Positions 40,680 through 51,948 are shown, numbered from the stretch's first letter. The stretch: DNA of 59,080 nt from Endomicrobium sp. (GCA_031289585.1 JAITPF010000016.1:1-59080), one strand, 5' to 3'. The notes: generated by a model from the letters alone, not told the origin. Translations and numbers: made by a program.

Positions 40680-41642
40680 TTAAACTGATAAATTTCTCAA
40701 CACTTTAACTGTTTGAGCATCAAATTTCTTTTCGGTTCTTAGCGCTTGATGAATAGGAATTGCAGATACCTTACCATCAGTTATTCCTACAAGAAGATTT
40801 GTTTTTCCTTGATGGAAAAAATCCATCGCAGTATACCCGAATTTTGAAGCAAGAATTCTTGTCCTTGCAGTTGGTCTGCCCCCACGTTGTATATAACCAA
40901 GATTACTTACTCTTACTTCAAGATCAGTAAGTTTTTCTATTTTTTTTGCAAACTCAACTGAAGAACCACAACCTTCGGCAAAAACTATAATTTCAGACGT
41001 TTTTCCCCTGTCTTTTCCTTTCTTCAATTCTACAGCAAGTTTTTGTATAATAACTTTCATTTCCGGTACTACTATAAATTCACAGCCTGCAGCAAGCCCA
41101 ACATCAACTGTCAAAAATCCATGTTCTCTCCCCATAATTTCAACCACAAAAATTCTATCGTGACTTGTTGCAGTATCTCTTATTTTATCTATCGCTTCCA
41201 CAGCTGTATTTAAAGCCGTGTCATAACCTATAGTTTCATCAGTACCGTATATGTCGTTATCAATAGATGCTGCAATATTTATAACTTTTATTCCATGTTT
41301 TGACAAGGCATTACCTGCAGCCAAAGAACCATCTCCACCTATAATTATTAAACCTTCTAACTCAAGTTCTTTTATAGCTTTAACAGCTTTCTTCATTCCA
41401 GTTCTTGTTTTCGTTTCAGGGCATCTTCCGGTGTGCAGCATTGTTCCACCAGTATTTATTATACCACTCACCGAACGCAAGCTAAGCGTTATAAATTCAT
41501 CATCAAGAAGTCCTTTAAAGCCTCTTTTTATACCAACCATTTGATATCCCAAAAAGATTCCGTGTCTTGTAACAGCTCTAATAGCTGCATTCATCCCCGG
41601 AGCATCACCACCTGAAGTTATAATCCCTACCCTTTTGGCCAT
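40680..41642 (-). CDS. pfkA: 6-phosphofructokinase
   Basis: GIITSGGDAPGMNAAIR, GGDGS, MGREHGFL; active-site segment IAASIDNDI. Confidence 0.94.
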   Translation of the reverse strand: MAKRVGIITSGGDAPGMNAAIRAVTRHGIFLGYQMVGIKRGFKGLLDDEFITLSLRSVSGIINTGGTMLHTGRCPETKTRTGMKKAVKAIKELELEGLIIIGGDGSLAAGNALSKHGIKVINIAASIDNDIYGTDETIGYDTALNTAVEAIDKIRDTATSHDRIFVVEIMGREHGFLTVDVGLAAGCEFIVVPEMKVIIQKLAVELKKGKDRGKTSEIIVFAEGCGSSVEFAKKIEKLTDLEVRVSNLGYIQRGGRPTARTRILASKFGYTAMDFFHQGKTNLLVGITDGKVSAIPIHQALRTEKKFDAQTVKVLRNLSV

Positions 41643-41676
41643 TAAATCCTCCCATGATAAAAATTATTTATCCATA

Positions 41677-42717
41677 TCAATATAATCTTCTATATTTATG
41701 TACTAACATTATGAAAGTTGTTTTAAATATTGCCATAACTGGAACGGCAAAAATTATACCAAAAAATCCAAAAATTTGACCACCAGCAAGTAGTGCAAAA
41801 ATTGTTGCAATTGATCCCAAATTTAAACTTCGTCCTATGACAAAGGGTTGTACAAAATTGTTATCTAAAAACTGTATTATTGCATACGCAACAACTATTT
41901 TAATTGCTATCATAAAAGTTTGAAATTGTATAATTCCAACTATAAGAGCCAAAAAGAGACCCACAAAAGGTCCTAAACAAGGAACCATATTAGCAAATCC
42001 TGCAATAGCACCTATAATTAACGCAAAATTAACCCCAAGCACACTTAAAAATATTACAGATATAATACCTACAAAAAAAGCTTCTATAAGCTGCCCTCGT
42101 ATAAATTTTCCTAATACAGAATTTATTTCGTAAATAACTGAAAGTATTGTTTCAATATATTTCGACGGCAAAAAATTTACAGCCTTATTTATACTTTTAT
42201 TTCCACCAAATAGCATAAAAATAATAAGCATTGGAATTAAAACTAAAATTGAAAAAATCGAAAAAACACTCATAATATATGTAGGTATTTGTTGTGCTTT
42301 TGAAAATATAAAACTGTGTATCTTTCCAACAACTATATCTGCAATATTATAGTGTTTAATTGCTGGGACTGCCACTTCTATCTTCGATTTTATAATATCG
42401 AGATAGCTTGCAAAATATGCGTAATAATCTGAAGCACTTACTTTAAATTTCTCAATTTCAGCGATTAAAGGAGGTATAAAAACTATTAAGAATGCTGCAA
42501 CTGCAGATAGAAAAATAATAACAATTATCGCAATGCCTACCCATCTTTTATATCCATAAGATTGTATTTTTAAAACTAAAGGAGATATTAAGTAAGCGAT
42601 AAATGCAGCTATAAAAAAAGGTGCAAGAATTCCTCTTGCAAAATATAAAAACAGACAAATTGCAAGAAAAATCAACACAGCAATAATGAAAATTCTATTT
42701 TTTGATGACTCTAACAT
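41677..42717 (-). CDS. AI-2E family transporter (PerM-like)
   Basis: Polytopic protein; GFANMVPCLGPFVGLFLALIVG. Confidence 0.87.
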   Translation of the reverse strand: MLESSKNRIFIIAVLIFLAICLFLYFARGILAPFFIAAFIAYLISPLVLKIQSYGYKRWVGIAIIVIIFLSAVAAFLIVFIPPLIAEIEKFKVSASDYYAYFASYLDIIKSKIEVAVPAIKHYNIADIVVGKIHSFIFSKAQQIPTYIMSVFSIFSILVLIPMLIIFMLFGGNKSINKAVNFLPSKYIETILSVIYEINSVLGKFIRGQLIEAFFVGIISVIFLSVLGVNFALIIGAIAGFANMVPCLGPFVGLFLALIVGIIQFQTFMIAIKIVVAYAIIQFLDNNFVQPFVIGRSLNLGSIATIFALLAGGQIFGFFGIIFAVPVMAIFKTTFIMLVHKYRRLY

Positions 42718-42841
42718 TAAATGTTTAACCTCATTACTTAGGTTTTTATTAAAAAAACAACTACTTCATCAACGACGGTAATGATCGCATCAATGGCTTT
42801 CATCTTTACCGAACCGTAATAACAACAATAATCTTAAAATA

Positions 42842-43282
42842 TTAAGCTCTGTTTGTAAATATAGATGCAAGGTTTTTCATTATTATTAATCCCGCTTTAT
42901 TGTCTGATTCTGCTATATCTTCAAATTTGGCGCGGTAAATAAGATAAAGTTCACTGTCTTTTAAAGCAATTGTTTCACAACTATGTCTGTGATTTTCAAT
43001 TAAAGAAATTTCGCCAAAAAAATCCCCAGAGTCAACAATTTTGTTAATATTTTCGCTGTTCAATTTAACTTGTCCGCTTTTAACTATGTAAACAACATTT
43101 GCGTCTTGATTTGGTTCGTAAATTTTTTCTCCAGCAAGATAAGTTTTCTTAAAAACAATCAATGCTATTTTTGCCAAAGATCTTTCAGAAAGACCTTTAA
43201 ACAAAACAATTTTTCTTAAAAAATCAATATCTGCTTTTAAAACAGCATCAATGAATAAATTTCTTAATAATTCCTTTATCAT
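42842..43282 (-). CDS. Cyclic-nucleotide-binding domain protein
   Basis: AGEKIYEPNQDANVVYIVKSGQVKL...GDFFGEISLIENHRHS. Confidence 0.82.
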   Translation of the reverse strand: MIKELLRNLFIDAVLKADIDFLRKIVLFKGLSERSLAKIALIVFKKTYLAGEKIYEPNQDANVVYIVKSGQVKLNSENINKIVDSGDFFGEISLIENHRHSCETIALKDSELYLIYRAKFEDIAESDNKAGLIIMKNLASIFTNRA

Positions 43283-43431
43283 TTATTTTCTCCATTGTAA
43301 TCTTTTTAAAACTGTAAAACAAATATATTTCTACATGTTCTTATTATCAGTATACGGGAATCCATGTTTATTATCATCGTTTTTTAACTTGGATGCTCGC
43401 TTTCGCGAGCATGACACAACACTTTTGTCTG

Positions 43432-44817
43432 TTATTCATATCTAATGTAAACAGACTTAATCCTCCATAAAATAACCCATAACACACAAAATCCTACTAA
43501 AATAGGTATTATCGACTTCATTATAATTTCATTTGTATTAGAAACATCCTTTACAATTATATAAAAATAAACAATAGCTAATACATAAACTATCGCTATA
43601 ACAAGTGGTAAATATTTCTTCATATACTTAAAAAATCTGCTTCTAAAAATAATAAACACAACAGTAACCCAAATTATAAATGATATCACATATTTTAAAC
43701 TTGCATTCTTAATGTAATAATAAAAAGCAGCAAACGGTTCAAAAATAAATCTTAAAATTGAACAGGACTGTTTCTGTCTGTATAAAACTACTTTAGTTTG
43801 TGGTTTTTTTGTAAGTTGCTCCTGTATATTTTCTGAAACATTACCTTTGAATACAGTCCAAACATCAGACATATACCCCCAACCATGCCAATCTGTAACA
43901 CCAAACATTAGAAGATTGTTTTCTTTTGAAAAATTTATCATAGACTTTCGTTCATTTTCATCAAAATTCCTATATCCACAATTATATATTTCAAAGCCGT
44001 CAATTCCAAGATCTCTAAGTTCTGCAAAAGTTTGTTTATGCCATTTCCACCAGTGAGGCATAATAACAAGTATTTTGTTTTTATGCGCTTTTTTTATGAT
44101 TTTCTCTAACGTAAGATTTTCATAACTTTGTCCGTCGAATTCTTTAGATGCCAAAAGTAGAACAGATACTCTATTTTTAGTCTGTATCTGTATTCCAGGA
44201 TAAACATCCTTATACAATGTGTCTTTTGGAAACATTGTAAACCCTTGTGTTTGATTGTGTTCTGTATTAAAGAATGCGTCAAATCCTTGCCATATATGCG
44301 CTTTTAAACTTATTCTAGCAGGCGCAATATTGTCGTGAGAACTTATTGTATGAGAATGAATATCAATTGCAATATAATCTTTAGGTTTTTCCAATCTAGG
44401 ACCGGCTATAGGAATCAAAATTGTAAAAGAAAAAATAGTCGCAAGAAGCATTAATGAATAAAATATATTGTTTAGAATCTGTTTCAAACTTTTTTTCTTA
44501 ACTAAACAATAAATTAAAACTAAAATTATAACCCATAAAACCCAAGAAATTATAGCAGGCAAGTAAAAATTTCTATTTAAAGTTAACACATAAAACGAAA
44601 AAGAATAAAAAGGTTCTATAAAAAACCTTATTTTAGGCCATGCTATTGAAAAATCTGGAGTCTCTAATCCTGTTATTAAATCATAAAGCATTATAGGAGA
44701 GTAAAAAACAATACTTGATATTGCAATTAAACACAAACTAACTAACAACAAGTTAAATGGTTTCAATACTTTCATCACAGCTCCAATTTCTCTAAAATAG
44801 ACCTCTTGCGAAACCAA
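43432..44817 (-). CDS. Membrane protein with PHP-type phosphoesterase domain
   Basis: AIDIHSHTISSHDN...FNTEHNQ...MPHWWKWHK...GVTDWHGWG flanked by TMs. Confidence 0.75.
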   Translation of the reverse strand: MVSQEVYFREIGAVMKVLKPFNLLLVSLCLIAISSIVFYSPIMLYDLITGLETPDFSIAWPKIRFFIEPFYSFSFYVLTLNRNFYLPAIISWVLWVIILVLIYCLVKKKSLKQILNNIFYSLMLLATIFSFTILIPIAGPRLEKPKDYIAIDIHSHTISSHDNIAPARISLKAHIWQGFDAFFNTEHNQTQGFTMFPKDTLYKDVYPGIQIQTKNRVSVLLLASKEFDGQSYENLTLEKIIKKAHKNKILVIMPHWWKWHKQTFAELRDLGIDGFEIYNCGYRNFDENERKSMINFSKENNLLMFGVTDWHGWGYMSDVWTVFKGNVSENIQEQLTKKPQTKVVLYRQKQSCSILRFIFEPFAAFYYYIKNASLKYVISFIIWVTVVFIIFRSRFFKYMKKYLPLVIAIVYVLAIVYFYIIVKDVSNTNEIIMKSIIPILVGFCVLWVILWRIKSVYIRYE

Positions 44818-44892
44818 GATTCAAAATTAAAGCAAACTACAATTAAACTAAACCTTAACCCAAGCTACTTCCTACTATAAAATGGATATTTG

Positions 44893-45187
44893 TTGTCATT
44901 GCGCACTATTAAAGACAGTGAGGGCAAAACACAGTCTTCCGTATTTTTCGTGGCGATCTTTCCTTTTAGTTCTGCTCGTCATTGCAAAGCCCGAAGGACT
45001 ATGGCAATCTTTCTCTTTTAGTTCTGTTCGTCATTGCGAGTTGCGTAGCAACGTGGCAATCTTTCTTTTAACGACACAGATTGCTTCGTCCTTCTAGGAC
45101 TCGCAATGACGACGGGAGTTACCGACGCAAATTGCTTCATCAGGACTTTGTTCTTACCCTCGCTGCCTTCGGCAGTGCGCAATGACA
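44893..45187. repeat. Array of family A palindromic repeats
   Basis: cattgcaaagcccgaaggactatggcaatct, cattgcgagttgcgtagcaacgtggcaatct, agattgcttcgtccttctaggactcgcaatgac. Confidence 0.88.
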
Positions 45188-45199
45188 GCAAAATACGGC

Positions 45200-45386
45200 G
45201 TCATTCCTACTCTCATTAAGATATTTGAGGGTAATTCCCTACAAGCCCGTCTTGCCCGTGTCATCCCTACCCTCATTAAAACACTTAAACGTAAACTTTC
45301 CTGTGAGCAACCCATCTTTGGCTTCGTTGTCATTCCCGACCCCAATTAAAGACACTCGAGGGTAAACTCCAGCGGGAATCCATGTT
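45200..45386. repeat. Three family B repeats in tandem
   Basis: gtcattcc/gtcatccc/gtcattcc units at 45200, 45260 and 45329; last ends cgggaatccatgtt. Confidence 0.8.
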
Positions 45387-45505
45387 AACTGACATCTTAC
45401 AACAACTTGGATTCCCGTTTGAAGCTAAGCTCCCACAGGTATAACAAACAAAGTCGCGGTTTTTTTATGACAGACTAATTATGTTTTATTATGATGTCCC
45501 ATTTT

Positions 45506-45534
45506 TTGACACTGCTTTTATTTTAAAATATAAT
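45506..45534 (+). promoter_or_regulatory. Consensus sigma70 promoter for PBP1A
   Basis: TTGACA-17 nt-TATAAT. Confidence 0.88.
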
Positions 45535-45545
45535 TGTACATAATT

Positions 45546-47666
45546 ATGAAACCAAAAAAAAAACATAATCCTTTTTTTAATTTTTTTGCAATTACAATTA
45601 CTATTTCCATTTTGATAATTGTTGTAGGTAAAATTACGGCAAACTTTATAGACAGTCTGCCATCTATACAACAACTTGGTAACTATACTCCTAATTTATC
45701 AACTAAAATTTATGATAAAGACAACAACTTAATAGCTGAACTTTTTACCGAAAGACGTGCCCTTATACCAATAAATGAAATACCAGTTGACCTCCAAAAT
45801 GCTTTTATAGCTATTGAAGATAATGATTTTTTTCAACATTGGGGACTTTCTACAAAAGGAACTATACGCGCGTTTTTAAGAATCCTTTTAAAAGGAAAAC
45901 TTGCAGAAGGTGGTTCAACAATAACACAACAACTTGCAAAAACTATATTCTTAACTCGTGAGAAAACGTTAATCAGAAAAATTAAAGAAGCACTTTTAAC
46001 CATACAGCTTGAAAAAAATTATTCAAAAGATGAAATTTTGCAGTTTTATATAAATCAAATATATTTCGGCAGCGGAGCATACGGAGTTCAGTCAGCTGCA
46101 AGAATATATTTTAACAAAAAGGCTCAAGATTTAAGCCTTACCGAATGTGCAACACTTGCCGCAATCCCAAAATCACCTAATTATTATAATCCTTTTAAAA
46201 ATGAGAAAGCTTCTCTTGCCAGGAGAAATCTTGTTTTATTAAGAATGAAAGAGTTAGGCTATATTACAAAAAAACAAGAAGAAGAAGCTCTTGCGACTGC
46301 GTTACCAACAAAAGAAAATGCACCAAAAGAAGAAACAGGTCATTATTTTATGGAATTTTTAAGAATAATGCTTGAACCAAAATATGGAACAAATATTTTA
46401 TTTAAAGCAGGTCTTTCAATTTATACTACTCTTGATATGCAAGCTCAAACAGCTGCTGAAAAATCCATTGAAGAAGCTCTTGCAAAGTTTGATGAAAACA
46501 AAGTAAAAGTTTTTGAAAAAGCAAAACAAGAATCTGTAAAAGTACAAGGTGCATTAATAGCTATAGACCCAAAAAACGGCGCAATTAGAGCAATGGTTGG
46601 AGGTCGTAATTTTAAAGAATCACAGTTTAATAGAGCACTTCAGGCAAAACGACAACCAGGTTCTTCTTTTAAACCTTTCGTATATCTTGCAGCAATCGAA
46701 GCAGGATTTACACCTGCAACCATTCTTAACGACGAACCTATAGTTTTTGTCTGTAAGGGGAACTCATGGAATTTGATTTCAAGAGATATAACAACACTTG
46801 AAACTATTGCAGAAACCGTATCTGAAAAAGATTTAATTGACACAAATAAAATTTGGTCACCCACAAATTACAGTAAAAAATATAGAGGTCCTGTAACATT
46901 AAGAACAGCGCTTGCTTTATCCATTAATACCTGTACTGTTGAAACAATTATACGAATAACCCCTGCAAAAGTTATAGAAGTAGCAAGAAATTTAGGTATT
47001 TCGACACCTCTTACAAACTCCTTTTCTCTTGCCTTGGGATCAAGCGATGTAACTTTACAGGAGATGGTTTCTGCTTTTGCAACCTTTGCATCAGGCGGTG
47101 TTAAAACCAATCCATACATTATAACAAAAATAACCGATAAAGATGGGAAAATTTTAGAGCAGAATATTCCTCAGCAAGAAGAGGTTCTTTCTTCACAAAG
47201 CTGTTTCATTATAACTAACATGCTTAAAGCGGTTGTAGAAAAAGGAAGTGGTTGGTACGCTAAAAACTTAGGAAGACCTTGCGCCGGAAAAACCGGTACA
47301 ACAAATGATTCAAGTGACGCTTGGTTTATAGGATATACTCCACAGCTTGCAGCAGGAGTATGGGTAGGTTATGATGATCGCTCAATATCTCTTGGAGAAA
47401 GAGTCTATGGAGGAAACATTGCGTGCCCGATATGGACACAGTTTATGAAAGAGTCTCTTGATGGGAAACCTGTGCTTGATTTTACACAGCCTGAAAATAT
47501 TGAATGGGCTTTAATAGATCCTCATACTGGACTTCTTGCATTAAGTAAAACACCTGATGCATTTTTAGAAGCGTTTATAAAAGGAACCACACCAACAAGG
47601 TATTATAATAAAATTATTTTAGACTCTGAAAGACAAGATTTAAGTATCGAAGAAGAAGGATTTTAA
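45546..47666 (+). CDS. mrcA: Penicillin-binding protein 1A
   Basis: Transglycosylase (EDNDFFQHWG, GGSTITQQLAKTIFL) and transpeptidase (RQPGSSFKPFVYLAA, AGKTGTTNDSSDAWFIGYTP). Confidence 0.95.
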   Translation: MKPKKKHNPFFNFFAITITISILIIVVGKITANFIDSLPSIQQLGNYTPNLSTKIYDKDNNLIAELFTERRALIPINEIPVDLQNAFIAIEDNDFFQHWGLSTKGTIRAFLRILLKGKLAEGGSTITQQLAKTIFLTREKTLIRKIKEALLTIQLEKNYSKDEILQFYINQIYFGSGAYGVQSAARIYFNKKAQDLSLTECATLAAIPKSPNYYNPFKNEKASLARRNLVLLRMKELGYITKKQEEEALATALPTKENAPKEETGHYFMEFLRIMLEPKYGTNILFKAGLSIYTTLDMQAQTAAEKSIEEALAKFDENKVKVFEKAKQESVKVQGALIAIDPKNGAIRAMVGGRNFKESQFNRALQAKRQPGSSFKPFVYLAAIEAGFTPATILNDEPIVFVCKGNSWNLISRDITTLETIAETVSEKDLIDTNKIWSPTNYSKKYRGPVTLRTALALSINTCTVETIIRITPAKVIEVARNLGISTPLTNSFSLALGSSDVTLQEMVSAFATFASGGVKTNPYIITKITDKDGKILEQNIPQQEEVLSSQSCFIITNMLKAVVEKGSGWYAKNLGRPCAGKTGTTNDSSDAWFIGYTPQLAAGVWVGYDDRSISLGERVYGGNIACPIWTQFMKESLDGKPVLDFTQPENIEWALIDPHTGLLALSKTPDAFLEAFIKGTTPTRYYNKIILDSERQDLSIEEEGF

Positions 47667-47710
47667 GAAGGTTTAAATAAAGTACAAAATCTTTTCATTT
47701 ACTATATAAT

Positions 47711-49138
47711 CTACTCAAAAATAATTTGATATTCTTCACGCAGTACTTCTGTACTTGATTTGATATCAAATTCAACATTAAATAACTCTTTAAGTCTTAA
47801 TTTTCTTTCTTTAAAATATTCAACAACATCGGGGTTTAATTTTATCTTTATTTTGCCATTGTAAACGCCAATTTTTAATTGTTCTATTTCATCACAAACG
47901 TTAATAAAAATAGACTCTTTTGAAAGAACAAGTCCTAATCCTCGACATACCGGACAGGTATCACCTAAAAGAGAAAATAAAGATTCTCTTTTTCTTTCTC
48001 TTGTCATCTCTATAAGACCAAGCCTTGTTATAGGCCATATTTTTATTTTAGCTTTATCACCTTTTGTGGCTTCACGAAGTTTTTCTAAAACTTTCTGCCT
48101 ATTTGCAGCTTTTTTCATGTCTATAAAATCAATAACAATTATACCTCCGATATTTCTAAGCCTTAGCTGTCTTGCAACTTCTCCTGCAGCTTCAAGATTT
48201 GTAATAGCTGCAGTATCTTCCTGTGTAGACTTTGATGTAAATTTTCCACTATTAACATCTATCGCGCAAAGAGATTCCGCTTCTTGTATTATTATATAAC
48301 CGCCGGAATGAAGTTTTGCTTTATTTGAACGGAGCCTGTTTATTTCTTCTTCAATACCATACGCTTTAAATATCGACATCTTTCCATCATAGAAAGTAAT
48401 TCTGTCAAGAAATTCTGGTGACACTATCTTTACAAAATCTATAACATCTTTAAGCTCTCTTTGAGAATCTATATGCATAAGCACAACATCATCAGAAAAA
48501 TAATCTCTTATTGTTTGAAAAACGACACCTAAATCTCTATGTACAAGACTCATAGGTTTTATATCTTTAAATCTTCCTACTATAGACGTCCAAAGTCTTG
48601 TTAAATATTTTATTTCACTTTTAATTTCCACTTCAGTAGCTTCTTCTGCTTCGGTTCTTACTATTATACCACCCGGAATATCTTTTTTGAGTTCTGTAAC
48701 TATACCTTTTAACCTATCATATTCCTGTCTATTTTCAATATTTTTTGATATGCCTATATTGCTACTGAAAGGCATATATACTAAAAGCCTCCCTGGAAGA
48801 GATATGTCCATTGTTACTTTAGGACCTTTTGTATTTATAGGTTCTTTATAAACTTGAACCATAATGTCTTGTCCGATTTTAACCATATTTTCAATATTTT
48901 TCTCGTCGCGCGGCGCTATTATATCGTCAATATCAAGATATGCGCTCTTTCCAAAACCAATATCTACAAACACTGACCCAAGGGCAGGTACAATATTTTG
49001 CACTTTACCTTTATAAATATTATTTAATATTTTTTTCGATTCTCTCCTTTCAATAAACAAATCAAAAAGCCTACCGTTCTCAAGCACAGCAACTTTTGTT
49101 TCTTCGAGAGTTCTATTGACTATTATTTCTTTTTTCAT
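47711..49138 (-). CDS. rng: Ribonuclease G/E family
   Basis: S1 domain, RNIGGIIVIDFIDM, CPVCRGLG Zn-link. Confidence 0.95.
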   Translation of the reverse strand: MKKEIIVNRTLEETKVAVLENGRLFDLFIERRESKKILNNIYKGKVQNIVPALGSVFVDIGFGKSAYLDIDDIIAPRDEKNIENMVKIGQDIMVQVYKEPINTKGPKVTMDISLPGRLLVYMPFSSNIGISKNIENRQEYDRLKGIVTELKKDIPGGIIVRTEAEEATEVEIKSEIKYLTRLWTSIVGRFKDIKPMSLVHRDLGVVFQTIRDYFSDDVVLMHIDSQRELKDVIDFVKIVSPEFLDRITFYDGKMSIFKAYGIEEEINRLRSNKAKLHSGGYIIIQEAESLCAIDVNSGKFTSKSTQEDTAAITNLEAAGEVARQLRLRNIGGIIVIDFIDMKKAANRQKVLEKLREATKGDKAKIKIWPITRLGLIEMTRERKRESLFSLLGDTCPVCRGLGLVLSKESIFINVCDEIEQLKIGVYNGKIKIKLNPDVVEYFKERKLRLKELFNVEFDIKSSTEVLREEYQIIFE

Positions 49139-49175
49139 TGTTTTTCCTGTTTTAGAGTCTATTCATATTAATCTC

Positions 49176-51659
49176 TTATAGACTATACATTTTCCCACTT
49201 TTTGTTTCAATGTACAAATTAGTTCTTTCTATGGTGTACATTCTGCCATAACTTTCTTGATTTTCAAATAGTCCTAAAATCATTTCTGGCTTGATAAATT
49301 TGCCACTACCAAACCGAAGTTGTAATTTTAAAATACCAACTTCACTTTTAAAAGATTTTATTAAAGGTTTAACGTCAATCTTAATAGTTTTCCCCTTTTT
49401 CATTTTTTCTACTATAACTGAGTCTTGATATAAAAACTTATCTATCTTTCCCTGTGTAATATCTGCGCCTCTTATTTCGTACTCCAAAACATTTGATAAA
49501 ATGTCTATAGCTGGAAAAGTCAACGGCACCCTTTTTACATCAAGTAATTTAAATCCATTAGGTAATACTTTTGAAAACGCCAATTTTACATTTTCAATAT
49601 CAACTTTTTGCGTAAAATACAATTCCATATATTCGCTTAAACTCTCCTGTCCTACAGAAAGTGGCGGTCCATAAGATGACCTGACCTGAGGACTAAAACC
49701 TGTAGTAAATGCTATCGGAAGCCCAGAACGCCTAGCAGCTCTTCTAAACACTTCTATTTGTTCCAAATGAGATACAAATCTAACTATTCCTTTTTTTGAA
49801 AAACGAAGTCTTAATCTCATAACAGGCGAAACATTTAAAAGCTTGGGTTCCATATAATTTTTAGGTAGGACACATTGAGATTTATCAAATTGTACAGATA
49901 TTGTATCAGCAGTTTCATTTACACCTTTAATATAGTCGGCATACAATGCTTCCTTTGATAAACCGAAAAATAAATGTTCCCAAGGTAAAGTTTCATCATG
50001 TTTTATATTTCTATATACATAAAAATTTAAATCTATTCCACTTTCAGCAAGAGATTCATTCCATATACTATCGCCAAACTTATCAGCCCATTGGTCAAAT
50101 CTTGCGCCTTTCTGCCATGCTTTATAAATTACTTTTGAAAGTCTCCGGTCACCTTTTGCAATTAAGGCCTCTAAAACACTTGCTCTATGGTTATGCGCTT
50201 TTACATTTGCTGGAAGGAATTTATTTAAAAGTTCAATTTTTCGTTTTATTTCATCAGCTCTTGCCATTGGCAACCATTGAAACGCCGTCTGTGCCTTAGG
50301 AACAAATGGCGAAATTGTAATATTAAAATTTAAATCTTTTGCTTCTTTTTTAACAAGTTTTACAAGACGTTCTATACCTAATATATCTTCATCAGTCTCT
50401 GTTGGAAGACCTATCATAAAATAAAGTTTTATAACTTTCCAACCCATAGCATTTGCAATAAGCAAAGTTTCAACTATTTGTTTTTCGGAAAGATATTTAC
50501 CTATTACATTACGCATTCTGTCCGTACCTGCCTCTGGCGCAAAGGTAAGCGTAGGTCTTTTACTCCTATTAATGTATTGAGCCACTTTGAGAGAATGTTC
50601 ATTACACCTCAGAGACGGCAGTGAAATATTAAGATTAGATTTTCCATACAAATTATTTGTTTCAATTAACAATTTGTCTAAATGTTTATAGTCACTACAT
50701 GATAGGGCTGAAAAAGCAATTTCTTCAAAACCTGTAGCTTGTACACCTTTTTCTACAAGTTCTAACAATTTTTCAAGAGGTCTTTGTCTCCATGGACGAT
50801 AATATTTTGATGCTTGACAGAAACGACATTGCCCAGGGCAGCCTCTTGCAACTTCAATATTTAACCTATTGTGAACAGTTTCTACAAAAGGAATTATTTT
50901 ACTTTCTGGAAAATATGCATTTTCAAGATTTAAAATTCTTTTTACAACAATTGGTTTTACATCTTCCGATATTGGAGTTACAGATTTTATAGTATTATTA
51001 TCATTATATTCGACATTATAAAATGACGGTACATATATGCCATCTATTTTAGATAAATTTTTTAAGATTTCTATTCTTGGAAGCTTTGCTTTTTTTGATT
51101 TTTTACATACGTTTATTAATTCTTCTATTACTTCTTCGCCGTCACCCAAAACAAACAGGTCAAAAAAATCGCAGAAAGGCTCGGGGTTAGTAAGCGCAGG
51201 TCCGCCTGCGATTATCAAAGGTTCATCATCTTTTCTATCTTTTGAAAATATTGAAATATTGGATAAATCAAGAATATTAATAATATTTGTAGCAACAAGT
51301 TCACATTGAATCGTAAAACCTACAACATCAAAACTTTTTAAATCACTTTTAGATTCTAATGAGAAAAGACTAATCTTCTCTTTTTTTAGAAGCAATTCCA
51401 TATCTATGTCAGGAGCGAATACTCTTTCGCAACGGGCAAGTTTTTTTTCGTTAATTAAATGGTAAAGAATTTCAAGACCGAGATTAGAAGCGCCTACTTC
51501 ATAAATATCAGGAAAACATAAAACTATCGAAAAGTCTGCAGACATATCGGCAGAATGTGAATTTAACTCGCTATTTATATACCTTGCAGGTTTTTGCACA
51601 AGATTTAATATATCTTCAATTTGGGATAATTTGCTCATAAATTGTTTATTATTATACAC
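49176..51659 (-). CDS. TIGR03960-type radical SAM protein fused to DUF2344
   Basis: ARGCPGQCRFCQASKYYRPWRQRP and C-terminal RLRFSKKGIVRFVSHLEQIEVFRRAARRSGLPIAFTTGFSPQVR; next to rng. Confidence 0.92.
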   Translation of the reverse strand: MYNNKQFMSKLSQIEDILNLVQKPARYINSELNSHSADMSADFSIVLCFPDIYEVGASNLGLEILYHLINEKKLARCERVFAPDIDMELLLKKEKISLFSLESKSDLKSFDVVGFTIQCELVATNIINILDLSNISIFSKDRKDDEPLIIAGGPALTNPEPFCDFFDLFVLGDGEEVIEELINVCKKSKKAKLPRIEILKNLSKIDGIYVPSFYNVEYNDNNTIKSVTPISEDVKPIVVKRILNLENAYFPESKIIPFVETVHNRLNIEVARGCPGQCRFCQASKYYRPWRQRPLEKLLELVEKGVQATGFEEIAFSALSCSDYKHLDKLLIETNNLYGKSNLNISLPSLRCNEHSLKVAQYINRSKRPTLTFAPEAGTDRMRNVIGKYLSEKQIVETLLIANAMGWKVIKLYFMIGLPTETDEDILGIERLVKLVKKEAKDLNFNITISPFVPKAQTAFQWLPMARADEIKRKIELLNKFLPANVKAHNHRASVLEALIAKGDRRLSKVIYKAWQKGARFDQWADKFGDSIWNESLAESGIDLNFYVYRNIKHDETLPWEHLFFGLSKEALYADYIKGVNETADTISVQFDKSQCVLPKNYMEPKLLNVSPVMRLRLRFSKKGIVRFVSHLEQIEVFRRAARRSGLPIAFTTGFSPQVRSSYGPPLSVGQESLSEYMELYFTQKVDIENVKLAFSKVLPNGFKLLDVKRVPLTFPAIDILSNVLEYEIRGADITQGKIDKFLYQDSVIVEKMKKGKTIKIDVKPLIKSFKSEVGILKLQLRFGSGKFIKPEMILGLFENQESYGRMYTIERTNLYIETKSGKMYSL

Positions 51660-51818
51660 AATTTACTATAAAAACATAAATTTCAGGACTTATCATATTT
51701 TGTTCACGACAAATGCATGAAAAAAGTTATCGACTACAGAATGTTAACATACTGCGCTTTTACGCAATGGTTAGAAAAACAGCAGCAACAAAACAATAAG
51801 AAATTTATATGTACCTAT

Positions 51819-51948
51819 AAAATTTCACAAGTTTTTCACATTTAGACGTATTAAGCCTAATTTAATTTTCTAAAATAAAGTTGGTTAAGTAAGTTGCATA
51901 CGTTAAAAACTATGTTGTAAAGCAGTAAAAAATATAAAGGAGGATACA
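51819..51948 (+). promoter_or_regulatory. Upstream module copy 1 (TTTCACAA-N-TTTTTCACA)
   Basis: Aligns over about 125 nt with the reverse complement of 58401..58524. Confidence 0.6.

Noticed and set aside
44882-45345. ORFs 44882..45097 (+) and 45154..45345 (-)
   Set aside because: Repeat-derived reading frames.
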